Shown here: one piece after another, positions 25,981-33,480 of the stretch
How positions within the stretch are numbered: position 1 is the stretch's first letter
Layout: each line of letters opens with the position of its first letter
The notes under the pieces: model-generated
Databases searched by the model: none
Told to the model about the DNA's origin: nothing
What the model saw: only the letters and a program-made list of their open reading frames with translations
Program-made: the position numbers and the translations under genes
From: an uncultured Burkholderiales bacterium
Lineage (GTDB): Bacteria; Pseudomonadota; Gammaproteobacteria; Burkholderiales; Burkholderiaceae_C
NCBI GenBank assembly: GCA_903870145.1
Contig: CAIQBO010000035.1
Coordinates: 99,738-163,737, forward strand
Length of the DNA: 64,000 bases
Direction: 5' to 3'

Positions 25981-27338
25981 GGTTGAATGATTTTGTACAA
26001 GGCATTGAGCGAGGTCGCAGAGGCTAATTTTTCAGTCACCGTGATGGCCGCTTCAATTCGCACCTGGCCCCAGCCCGCAGCCTCCATGAGCATCCGGGCC
26101 TTGGCGCGCAAGGCCGAGTCTGTCAAAGGCTGGTCAGGGTCGCCATAGGTGTCATGGACCAAAGCTTGGCTGCTAGTGCCGTCTCTCCAGCTAATGCAAA
26201 CGCGCGCGCCGTAGTGCTGCGGGTAACGCAGCTCTAAACTGCGATCTTGGTGCACTGAAATGCGTTTGCGAAGGGCCTGTACATTGGGGTGACGCAATGC
26301 GGGTGCTTGGTAATGCGCTAGTTGTGGTTCACCCCACTGCGCCCAAGCGGCCAAAGCGTGTTGGATTGAAAAGCGTGCTTGAGATGGGTCCACTGGCAGG
26401 GATTGATTGCAAAATCGCAGGGCATCGGCGTAGCTGAAAACTTCCACTTTGTGAATCAGTGAGGGTTTTAAAATGCGCCCCGCTGCGGCTTGGCGAAAGG
26501 CATCCATGGCCGGGTGGGCGTGCCGACATGCTGGCCAAGGTTTGATGCTCATATCGTCTAGCCAAGGGGTTGGCCGCGCTTCATCGAGCATGCTCACATT
26601 GGCTTTGGGGGCAGTAGCTGCAAACCATCCCGAGGGCCCATCCAAAACGCCCAAAGGGCCGGTCAAACCGACGCTGGCCAATTGTGCAGCTGTCAAGCCT
26701 TCACGGGCAGCACTCGCTGTGTGCCAAGCTTTCCCCATGTTCGGTTCATGGCGAACTTGCCACAGACCGCCGCTGCGCGTGCCGGCAATTGCCAAAGCTT
26801 GCGCCGTGCGATCGAGGTCCAGGTGCATGACGGATGCTGCCGCCGCCGCTGCGCCAAAACTGCCGGCGGTGGAGGTGGTGTGCCAGTACCTGTAGTGGGA
26901 TGGCCCAAGCGCCCGGCCTACGCGAATCATGGCCTCGTAGCCACGGGCAATGCCGTTGAGCAACTGCGCGCCTGATGTCTGTGGCCCTGAAGCGGCCAAC
27001 GCAGCTGGAATCACCACGGGGCCAGGGTGCAAGATGGAGCTGCGGTGCACATCGTCCATCTCCAGGGCACTGCCCAAAGCGCCATGATAGGCCGCAGCGG
27101 CAGCGGCATCTGAGCTGCGGCCCGCTAAAGTGGGGTGAGGGCCAAGCGCTTGCAGTTCAAGCCAACGCCCAAAAACCAAACCCTGCGGGCTTGTGCTGCC
27201 GTGTGCTGCGCAGCCGAGCCAATCGAGTAAGTGCAATGAAGCTTTGGCCAACATAGGCGCATCTGCCTGGATGGCGCAAACAGCTTGCGCCAGCCGCTCA
27301 ACGGCCGTGCGCTGGACAATGGCGGCAACTTGCGTCAT
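25977..27338 (-). CDS. MmgE/PrpD-family protein (first copy)
   Basis: This is a 453-residue relative of the next gene. The LLDWLGCAAHGST start, GALGSALEMDDVHRSS and SIKPWPACRHAHPAMDAF correspond to conserved family blocks. It is 9 bp downstream of the nitrilase-like gene and overlaps the second MmgE/PrpD gene by 4 bp, so co-translation of the pair is likely. A dehydratase, decarboxylase or epimerase role on a polycarboxylate is possible; the sequence alone does not choose between these. Confidence 0.85.
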   Translation of the reverse strand: MTQVAAIVQRTAVERLAQAVCAIQADAPMLAKASLHLLDWLGCAAHGSTSPQGLVFGRWLELQALGPHPTLAGRSSDAAAAAAYHGALGSALEMDDVHRSSILHPGPVVIPAALAASGPQTSGAQLLNGIARGYEAMIRVGRALGPSHYRYWHTTSTAGSFGAAAAAASVMHLDLDRTAQALAIAGTRSGGLWQVRHEPNMGKAWHTASAAREGLTAAQLASVGLTGPLGVLDGPSGWFAATAPKANVSMLDEARPTPWLDDMSIKPWPACRHAHPAMDAFRQAAAGRILKPSLIHKVEVFSYADALRFCNQSLPVDPSQARFSIQHALAAWAQWGEPQLAHYQAPALRHPNVQALRKRISVHQDRSLELRYPQHYGARVCISWRDGTSSQALVHDTYGDPDQPLTDSALRAKARMLMEAAGWGQVRIEAAITVTEKLASATSLNALYKIIQP

Positions 27339-27347
27339 GTCGTCGAA

Positions 27348-28436
27348 TCAACGACCTGGTGGGTCGGCCAGCACGCCCCGATCGTGCAGCGCTTGCAACG
27401 CGCGCTTCTGGGTGGCACTGAAGTGAGATCGGTTAGGAACTTGCGGCGCGCCTTGCGCGTCCAGCATGCTGTTGGCTGGATAGACCGAGCCAGTGTAGAG
27501 GGCGCTGAACAACTCCAAGCGTTGCCGCGAAAGCAAGTTGGTCATGTTCGGTTTTGCGCGTGCGCGGCGCACCGCCGCTATGTCAATCTCGGCGTTGGCC
27601 ACCATCGACTCGCCAAAGCCGGCCTCGGCCCTGACCTGGCCTTTGTGATCGATCACCTTGGACATGCCGTCGGTCGATTGCGCTGGAAAGTCGGTGTTCA
27701 AAATGCCAGCGCTGTTGGCCGAAACCACCCAAGCCATGTTTTCATACGCGCGAGCCCTTTTGGCAACATCTTTAGGGGTCAGATCAGGACTGCCCGGCTC
27801 GCTGGTGGAGTGCAGAAAAACCTCAGCACCTCGCAGTGCCAATGCCCGAGCAATCTCAGGGAAAAGAATTTCTTCTGATGCGATGCAGGCCAATCGTCCC
27901 AACACGGTGTGGGCCACAGGGAAGACGGCCTCCAGTCCATAAATTTCAAGATAACGATCCCACACATCGTGCGGGGTTGGCGCAAACATGGAAATCAGGC
28001 GTCGGTAGCGCAGCACTGTCTTGCCTGTGTCGTCCACGATGAAACTGGTTTGAAAGTAAAAGCCAGGAAAGTGCGCATCAAGCTCATAGCAATTGCCGGA
28101 AATAAAAACCTGCGACTTGACGGCCATCTGTGCGACAGCGGCATACTCCGGCCCTTCGGGGTGCCAAGCGGCGCGCTCGGCCCAGACAGGTAAGGGATCA
28201 CCCAAGGGAAAACTGGAGGCGAAATACTCAGGCAAGACGACCAAGCGCACCTCTGGGCCGATGAACTGTTTGGACGCATGAATTTGTTGTCCCACGCGAA
28301 GGATGTTGCTGCGCATCCATTCACGCGCAGTGGCCGTATCGGGTGCGCGGTTGATCGCGTGGCAAGGCGTTTGCAGCGCTAACGCAACGTAGGGCTGGAC
28401 TTCGTGCAAGGTATCTGAAGTGGCAGCATTGTTCAT
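27348..28436 (-). CDS. Nitrilase-superfamily protein with altered catalytic triad
   Basis: This 362-residue carbon-nitrogen hydrolase fold protein keeps the first catalytic Glu in LVVLPEYFAS (E70). The Lys position (in LRYRRLISM) is Arg146, and the nucleophile loop reads A-S-E-E-I-L-F-P-E with Ser187 where Cys is expected. Cys184 is three residues earlier and misplaced. Normal members hydrolyse nitriles, amides or N-carbamoyl groups, so this one may be inactive, use Ser, or do other chemistry. It starts by overlapping the DUF1330 stop (ATGA). It sits in the operon with an amidase. Confidence 0.82.
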   Translation of the reverse strand: MNNAATSDTLHEVQPYVALALQTPCHAINRAPDTATAREWMRSNILRVGQQIHASKQFIGPEVRLVVLPEYFASSFPLGDPLPVWAERAAWHPEGPEYAAVAQMAVKSQVFISGNCYELDAHFPGFYFQTSFIVDDTGKTVLRYRRLISMFAPTPHDVWDRYLEIYGLEAVFPVAHTVLGRLACIASEEILFPEIARALALRGAEVFLHSTSEPGSPDLTPKDVAKRARAYENMAWVVSANSAGILNTDFPAQSTDGMSKVIDHKGQVRAEAGFGESMVANAEIDIAAVRRARAKPNMTNLLSRQRLELFSALYTGSVYPANSMLDAQGAPQVPNRSHFSATQKRALQALHDRGVLADPPGR

Positions 28437-28756
28437 GGGACTGCTTTCGCAGTCGGCGTTAGCGCCGCACCCAGGCCGTCTATCAAAACGACGGTGAATT
28501 CACCGGCGCCTTCACGCAGGCTGCACGCATGACGGTATTCAGGCGAATCCCAAAAAGCTTTGGCTGCGCTGCGGTCGGGCCATTGACTGACAACGGTTTT
28601 GACTTGCGGCCAATCGCCCTCCAGCACTTCGGTGTGGCCTGCCAAAATCAGGTATTGACCGCCAAAGCGTGCGACCAAAGCCGGTACCACGGCGGTGTAG
28701 TCTTTGAATCGCTCTGGATCGGTGATGCGTGCTTGCACGATCATATAGGTGCTCAT
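28433..28756 (-). CDS. DUF1330-family protein
   Basis: This is a 107-residue small dimeric alpha/beta-barrel (ABM-like) protein, starting MSTYMIVQARITDPERFKDY, with HTEVLEGDWPQVKTVVSQW and FWDSPEYRHA typical of DUF1330. The family has no settled function, but its members are common in catabolic clusters, where they may be monooxygenase-like or isomerase-like small enzymes. ATG at 28756 is chosen; the longer frame to 28786 adds an unconserved basic stretch. It is second in the operon. Confidence 0.87.
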   Translation of the reverse strand: MSTYMIVQARITDPERFKDYTAVVPALVARFGGQYLILAGHTEVLEGDWPQVKTVVSQWPDRSAAKAFWDSPEYRHACSLREGAGEFTVVLIDGLGAALTPTAKAVP

Positions 28757-28793
28757 GAATGCTTCTGCCTTTCTGGCTTGCGCCACACTGTGA

Positions 28794-29510
28794 TCAAAGC
28801 CCTGTCAATTCAACCAATTCATAGCGTGTCTGCATGTAGCCGCCCACGCCGCCTTGGAGGTAAATGTAATTGCCATCGGCACTGCACCACACATCGTAAG
28901 GGGGATGCTCTTGCGGCAATTGGCCCGCGGTGTCAACATATCGAAAATGCAAAGACTCAAACTTGCCAGCACCGACGGAAATGCTTTCGGCGCCAACAAA
29001 CTCTAAGCCAAAACCCAGGGGAAAAAGCATGGGGCCTGTCGCCCCTCGGTGGTCTGGCGAGGTGAGCATCAGGTTGGGGAAGAACTCGCGTCCTGGGCCT
29101 TTGGACAAATCGTACAACCGCAAAATCAAGGCGTCGCCGCAAATGGGGTGCGCGCCCAATGCACGAATGGGCGCGGTCAATTCAATGCGCTGGGAAGAGC
29201 GTCCGGACTTGCGGTTGTAAGCCTCACACTCGGCACAGGTGTCGGTAAAACGCATCAACCCCGTGCCTTCGTATTGGTCACCCACGGTCAAGCGAACCGA
29301 ACAATCGATGGGCCGGCCTTGAGGGTCTAGGCTGAGCACCACATCGCGAATCACATTCGGTGCATCGTCAATTTCGCAGTGAGCGTGGACCACGCGTACA
29401 CCGTCGGCCTGATCGGTCATGATGAAGTACTCTCGGCCACGCTCGTGCCCCATGCGCTCGGGTTTGGCGCTGGTGTAGCGGATGGTTCCTCGCAGGCTGC
29501 GGTGCTTCAT
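28794..29510 (-). CDS. Uncharacterised 238-residue protein, first of the operon
   Basis: I do not recognise this protein. It is soluble with no signal peptide, beta-rich in appearance, and has a CAEC motif near the middle (FTDTCAECEAYNRK) that could bind metal or form a disulfide. A C-terminal block (FESLHFRYVDT then PPYDVWCSADGNYIYLQ) has the rhythm of DUF3108-like lipid- or polymer-binding sheets, but this is only a visual similarity. It leads the eight-gene operon from the divergent promoter at 29535-29586. Operator 5 controls it by prediction. Confidence 0.75.
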   Translation of the reverse strand: MKHRSLRGTIRYTSAKPERMGHERGREYFIMTDQADGVRVVHAHCEIDDAPNVIRDVVLSLDPQGRPIDCSVRLTVGDQYEGTGLMRFTDTCAECEAYNRKSGRSSQRIELTAPIRALGAHPICGDALILRLYDLSKGPGREFFPNLMLTSPDHRGATGPMLFPLGFGLEFVGAESISVGAGKFESLHFRYVDTAGQLPQEHPPYDVWCSADGNYIYLQGGVGGYMQTRYELVELTGL

Positions 29511-29534
29511 GGGAAAATTTCTCCAGAGTACGTG

Positions 29535-29564
29535 TTGAAAATTTGTCCGGACAACCAGTATACT
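29535..29564 (+). promoter_or_regulatory. Plus-strand promoter for the membrane-protein gene
   Basis: A -35 TTGAAA (29535-29540) and a -10 TATACT (29559-29564) are separated by 18 bp. Operator 5 sits inside the spacer, a typical repression site. Confidence 0.72.
29543..29554. promoter_or_regulatory. Island operator 5 (TTGTCCGGACAA), divergent
   Basis: This is a perfect consensus copy. It lies in the spacer of the plus-strand promoter and just downstream of the minus-strand -10 box, so one bound dimer would shut off both the eight-gene operon and the membrane-protein gene. Confidence 0.85.
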
Positions 29565-29586
29565 TCTGTCAGAGCAAAAGTTGCAA
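29557..29586 (-). promoter_or_regulatory. Minus-strand promoter of the eight-gene operon
   Basis: On the minus strand, -35 TTGCAA (29581-29586) and -10 TATACT (29557-29562) have an 18-bp spacer. The operator begins 2 bp after the -10. The -35 match is only four of six. Confidence 0.6.
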
Positions 29587-29613
29587 AGTCAGTGGCAATC
29601 AAAGGAGCGGCAT

Positions 29614-30297
29614 ATGGGTGCTTATGAGTTGGGAATTTTGAAATGGCTGCACATTATTTGCATGGTGTATTGGCTGGGCGGTGAGTGGGGTGTCTTTCAG
29701 ACATCCTACAACGTGGTCAACCACAAACTGCCCTTGGAGGAGCGGCGGCGCCACATGGAAACCGCATACCGAATTGACATCTTGGCACGCACCGGCATCA
29801 TCATGCTGTTGCCATTGGGTTTGCACATGGGCAATATTTGGACCATTCAGCCGTACGGTGGGTCTGCCTTGACCATCATGTGGGTCTTGTGCATCGCTTG
29901 GCTGGCGCTGTGTTGGTCGGCCTTCATTTTCCGTGAGACGGACATCGGTATCCGTTTGACCAAGATGGACGAGGCGATTCGATTTGTTCTGATTCCCTTG
30001 TTGTTTCTTTCTGCCCTGTCTTCACTTTTGGGTTACGGCCCCTTCTTGGCGGAGCCCGGTATGCTGTGGTACTCGGCCAAAATACTGGTCTACTCTTTGA
30101 TGCTGGTTTTGGGCCTGCTGCTGCGCTTTATCATGCGTGAGTGGACGGTGTTGTTTCGCCGTTTGGCCACCGAAGGATCGCCCCCAGAGGTGGAAAGGCA
30201 GCTGGAAAAATCAATTGCCTTTGGGCGCAAAATTGCATACTGCTATTGGGTCGGAATTTTGTCGGTGGCATTCTTTGCTGCCGTCAAACCTTTTTAA
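29614..30297 (+). CDS. CopD/HemJ-like multi-helix membrane protein
   Basis: This 227-residue inner-membrane protein has about five to six helices. The first helix carries KWLHIICMVYWLGGEW, similar to the His-containing first helix of CopD/HemJ-type proteins that hold haem or copper. It starts at ATG 29614 behind AAAGGAG (29600-29606). It is a single-gene unit, divergent from the eight-gene operon and sharing operator 5. A redox or electron-sink role for one of the island's oxidations is possible; the function is not known. Confidence 0.75.
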   Translation: MGAYELGILKWLHIICMVYWLGGEWGVFQTSYNVVNHKLPLEERRRHMETAYRIDILARTGIIMLLPLGLHMGNIWTIQPYGGSALTIMWVLCIAWLALCWSAFIFRETDIGIRLTKMDEAIRFVLIPLLFLSALSSLLGYGPFLAEPGMLWYSAKILVYSLMLVLGLLLRFIMREWTVLFRRLATEGSPPEVERQLEKSIAFGRKIAYCYWVGILSVAFFAAVKPF

Positions 30298-30305
30298 AGT
30301 TTCAA

Positions 30306-31085
30306 CTAAAAATTGGGCTCACGCCGATCTATGAAGGCCTGGGCGCCTTCAGCAAAGTCAGGCCCGCGAAAGGCCGATTCAAAATCTGCGCGCAACTGCC
30401 CTGCAGGCGTATGGCTGAGGTTGGACAGCAAGCCCAAAGTGGCTTTGATCCCCGCCATGGAGGTGCGCGAACTGCGGGCCATTTCCTGGGCGCGCTGCGC
30501 TGACAAATCGGCCAAAGCGCCGGGCTCAACCAGAGCATCCAAAATACCCCAATCGAACGCCTTGGCGGCGTCAACGCGCTCACTGCGCATGAGCATGCGT
30601 CTGGCTTTGGCATCGCCAATCAGCCGGACCACCAAGCGTGTGTCCTCTAAGCCGTAGAGCAACCCTAGCCGGGCGGGTGTGATGGCAAATGAAGAGCGGG
30701 TAGAACCGATTCGGAAATCACATGCCGCTGCCAACGCAAAGCCCCCGCCAAAGCATGGACCGTCAATCACGGCCATGGTTGGTATCGGCAGGTTGGTCAG
30801 TGCCAGGCCCGCTGCCAGCACTGCAGCTTGGTTGGAGGCCATGGCCAAGGGGTCTTGCAGCGCAGCATGGAGCTCTTGAATGTCGGCCCCAGCGCAAAAA
30901 GCCCCCGGTACACCTTGCAGGATCACGGCCCTGGGCGCATGGTCGGCTTTTGCCAGCCAGGCAGCTTGAAAATTTTCAAAGTGCTGCGCAAGCGTGCGCC
31001 ACATCTGTTGTGTGAATGCATTTTTCTTTTCTGCACGATCAATGGTGATGTGTGCGATCCCATCGTTGAGTTCGAATTCAATCAT
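30306..31085 (-). CDS. Enoyl-CoA hydratase/isomerase-family protein without catalytic glutamates
   Basis: This 259-residue crotonase fold protein has the oxyanion-hole segments GVPGAFCAGADIQEL and DGPCFGGGFALAAACD. Both positions that hold catalytic Glu in classical hydratases are Ala (A117 in GGGFALA and A138 in TPARLGL), so it should not be a standard hydratase. Crotonases lacking these residues do decarboxylation, C-C cleavage, thioester hydrolysis or isomerisation. It is divergent from the VOC gene across operator 6 and convergent with the membrane-protein gene. Confidence 0.87.
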   Translation of the reverse strand: MIEFELNDGIAHITIDRAEKKNAFTQQMWRTLAQHFENFQAAWLAKADHAPRAVILQGVPGAFCAGADIQELHAALQDPLAMASNQAAVLAAGLALTNLPIPTMAVIDGPCFGGGFALAAACDFRIGSTRSSFAITPARLGLLYGLEDTRLVVRLIGDAKARRMLMRSERVDAAKAFDWGILDALVEPGALADLSAQRAQEMARSSRTSMAGIKATLGLLSNLSHTPAGQLRADFESAFRGPDFAEGAQAFIDRREPNF

Positions 31086-31137
31086 GGCAAGTCAATCAAT
31101 GTAAGCGCCAAGGCGGCGCTGGGTTAAACTGAAAAAG

Positions 31138-31149
31138 ACGTCCGGACAA
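31138..31149. promoter_or_regulatory. Island operator 6 (ACGTCCGGACAA), divergent
   Basis: This copy matches ten of twelve consensus positions, with an intact GTCCGGAC core. It lies in the 82-bp gap between the crotonase gene (minus) and the VOC gene (plus), 7 bp beyond a weak plus-strand -10-like TAAACT. The -35 elements are unclear. Confidence 0.65.
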
Positions 31150-31167
31150 GTTTAAAGGAGATGAGAC

Positions 31168-32025
31168 ATGGCGCAAGTTCATAGCGAGGCAGCGGGGCCA
31201 CTGCGGCACGCAACGCTCATTGTCTCTGACCTGCCGGCCATGGTATCGGCTTATGCGTCTTTAGGCCTTCGCCCAGGTGCGACTGGATCAATCAGCAAGC
31301 AAGTTGCGGCTGACTGGGGGCAACCCCAGTTGGCTGGGCGAATCATGCTGGAGCTTGCGCCACAAGCAGGTGGGCCTAGCTTGCTTCGGATGATAGAAAT
31401 ACCGGGCGCACCGGCAAGGCCCACGCGTCAAACGCACGGTTGGATGGCGCTTGAAATTTTGGTGCGTGACGTAGATGCCTTGGCCGCCACTTTGCCTGCC
31501 AACGGCTTTGAGGTGGTGGGGCCGCCAGCAGACTTGGACGTCAGCCCCAACATTCGAGCGATGCAATTGATTGGGCCGGCAGGAGAGATGCTGTACCTGA
31601 CGCAAGTCAAGGCGCCGGTGCCTCCTTTCTCGATCCCGCAGTCCAGTGACCTGCCTGCAAACGCCGACTTGGGGCAGCTCTTCATCGCCGTGATGTCAGC
31701 ACCCTCAAGGCAAGCTGCGGTCTTGGCCTGCGAGGGGCTCAAGCCGTTGGCTGCGTTGCACTTTGACACCAAGATCACGGTGCTCAACCGCGCCTTGGGA
31801 CACCCGGTTGACAAGCGCTGGCCGGTGGCGACTTTGCAATTTGAGGCAAGCTGTTTGTTTGAAATTGACGAGGTGATAGACGCTCAAGTTGGCACTGCCC
31901 CAAGGGGCGCACTGCCCCAAGGCTTGGCCTGGATCACCATTCAAACGCCCAATGGCAACGCAGCAATGCGGGGCTTGAAGGAGATCTCGCCCGGTGCGTG
32001 GCTGGAGTGTGTGCCTGCGCCTTGA
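31168..32025 (+). CDS. VOC-family (glyoxalase/dioxygenase-fold) protein, two modules
   Basis: This 285-residue protein has two paired beta-alpha-beta modules. The first runs from LRHATLIVSDLPAMVSAYASLGLRPG to GEMLYLTQV, and the second, more degraded, from LGQLFIAVMSAPSRQAAVLACEGL to the end. The fold is that of glyoxalases, extradiol dioxygenases and epimerases; a complete metal site is not obvious. It follows operator 6 and a GGAGATG site. It is a single-gene unit and one of three VOC proteins in the island. Confidence 0.78.
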   Translation: MAQVHSEAAGPLRHATLIVSDLPAMVSAYASLGLRPGATGSISKQVAADWGQPQLAGRIMLELAPQAGGPSLLRMIEIPGAPARPTRQTHGWMALEILVRDVDALAATLPANGFEVVGPPADLDVSPNIRAMQLIGPAGEMLYLTQVKAPVPPFSIPQSSDLPANADLGQLFIAVMSAPSRQAAVLACEGLKPLAALHFDTKITVLNRALGHPVDKRWPVATLQFEASCLFEIDEVIDAQVGTAPRGALPQGLAWITIQTPNGNAAMRGLKEISPGAWLECVPAP

Positions 32026-32032
32026 GGTGGGC

Positions 32033-33478
32033 TTAGGTGATCTGCGAGTCTGTGGCTTTGGGGTACCACCAGGGTGAATCTGCACCACCGTCTTTGATCA
32101 TGAAAGCCTGCTGACGGTAAAAGCGTTGAAGGCTGGGGGCGCCCATTCGCGAACCGCCCAGCCCAGAGGCCTTGAAAGACTGCTTGGCAGCATCGTGCAC
32201 GATTGCAGTCAACGAGGCATCGTTGATCGAGACAGCCCCCGCGTGCAGTTGCGCGGCGATGTTTTTGGCACGCTCGATGTCGCGTGAAAACACACAGGCT
32301 GACAAACCAAAAATGCTTGAATTGGCCAATTGCACTGCTTCCTCTTCTGTCTCAAAAGGCATCACAGGCAAAATAGCGGCAAACGTTTCTTCCGTCATGA
32401 TGGCCATCTCGGGTGTGACATCCACCAGCACAGTAGGCTCACACCAAAGACCGCCATGGTGTTCGCGCACTTGTCCGCCGACCACAGCTTTGGCGCCTTG
32501 TGACAATGCCTGCGATAAATGTCTTTGCACAATCGGTGCTTGCACCCCCGCGATGATCGGCCCAATTTGCCCTTGATCAATTTCCAAGAAATTGCTCTTG
32601 AGGCCCGAAACCTCCAGCTGCAGTGCGGCTACAAAGGGCGCAAAAATACTGCGGTGCACATAGCAGCGCTCGATCGATTGGCAACTTTGACCGGCGTTGA
32701 CCATGCTCCCCCAGGCCAAGGCCCGTGCGGCTTGCGCGATATCGGCATCTGCGCACACGATGGCGGGGTCTTTGCCGCCCAACTCCAAGTGCGCAGGGAT
32801 AAAGCATTGCGCAGCCAACTCACAGACGCGCCGACCGGTACGCACACTGCCGGTAAAACAAATCAAATCGCTGTTGCGAATCAGTGCCTCCCCGGTCTGG
32901 CCGGGGCCTGTCACAAAGCCCAAGACCTTGGACAAGGCGGGAACCCGTGCAATGGTTTTTTGAAAAACCGGCACAAAACGGGGTGTGGCTTCGGAAGGCT
33001 TGACCATCACCGCGCAGCCCACTGCCAAAGCAGGGATGGCGTCGATCATGGAGAGCATCAACGGGAAGTTCCAAGGGCTGATCACGCCTGCTAAAACGTA
33101 AGGCCGTCTGTGCTGCTCAATCAAAATGCTGGGCACTTGGGAGCGCCTGGGCGCCTCATGGGACATCAGCGCGGGTGCCGTGGCAAGCCAACGCCGTAAA
33201 GTATTTTGAACGCCATTGACCTCCATCGCAGACTCTTGCTGGCGCCCCGTATCTTGGCTCAAGGCTTGTACAAGCGCATCCCGGTCGGCGTCAATGGCAT
33301 CGATCAATTCAGCCAATGCAGCCAGGCGCTGCTGCAGGGATAGCGCTGCCCAATCTGTTTGTGCCTGACGCAATGCATTGGCCACATCGGCCACTTGCGC
33401 TGCGTTGTAGACGGGCATCAAATAGTCACTCGCGCCGCTTCTGGGGTTGCGCGTAGGCAGGCTGCTGGCGTCGGTCAT
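32033..33478 (-). CDS. Aldehyde dehydrogenase (coniferyl-aldehyde-dehydrogenase-like)
   Basis: This 481-residue NAD(P)-dependent aldehyde dehydrogenase shows SPWNFPL, FTGSVRTGRRV, the catalytic Glu in LELGGKDPAI and the nucleophile Cys in NAGQSCQS. The closest relatives in type are aromatic or bulky aldehyde dehydrogenases. It is the last of the seven-gene operon led by the TonB receptor, 2 bp after the MFS gene. It probably converts an aldehyde intermediate to the acid that enters CoA activation. Confidence 0.9.
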   Translation of the reverse strand: MTDASSLPTRNPRSGASDYLMPVYNAAQVADVANALRQAQTDWAALSLQQRLAALAELIDAIDADRDALVQALSQDTGRQQESAMEVNGVQNTLRRWLATAPALMSHEAPRRSQVPSILIEQHRRPYVLAGVISPWNFPLMLSMIDAIPALAVGCAVMVKPSEATPRFVPVFQKTIARVPALSKVLGFVTGPGQTGEALIRNSDLICFTGSVRTGRRVCELAAQCFIPAHLELGGKDPAIVCADADIAQAARALAWGSMVNAGQSCQSIERCYVHRSIFAPFVAALQLEVSGLKSNFLEIDQGQIGPIIAGVQAPIVQRHLSQALSQGAKAVVGGQVREHHGGLWCEPTVLVDVTPEMAIMTEETFAAILPVMPFETEEEAVQLANSSIFGLSACVFSRDIERAKNIAAQLHAGAVSINDASLTAIVHDAAKQSFKASGLGGSRMGAPSLQRFYRQQAFMIKDGGADSPWWYPKATDSQIT

Positions 33479-33480
33479 GG

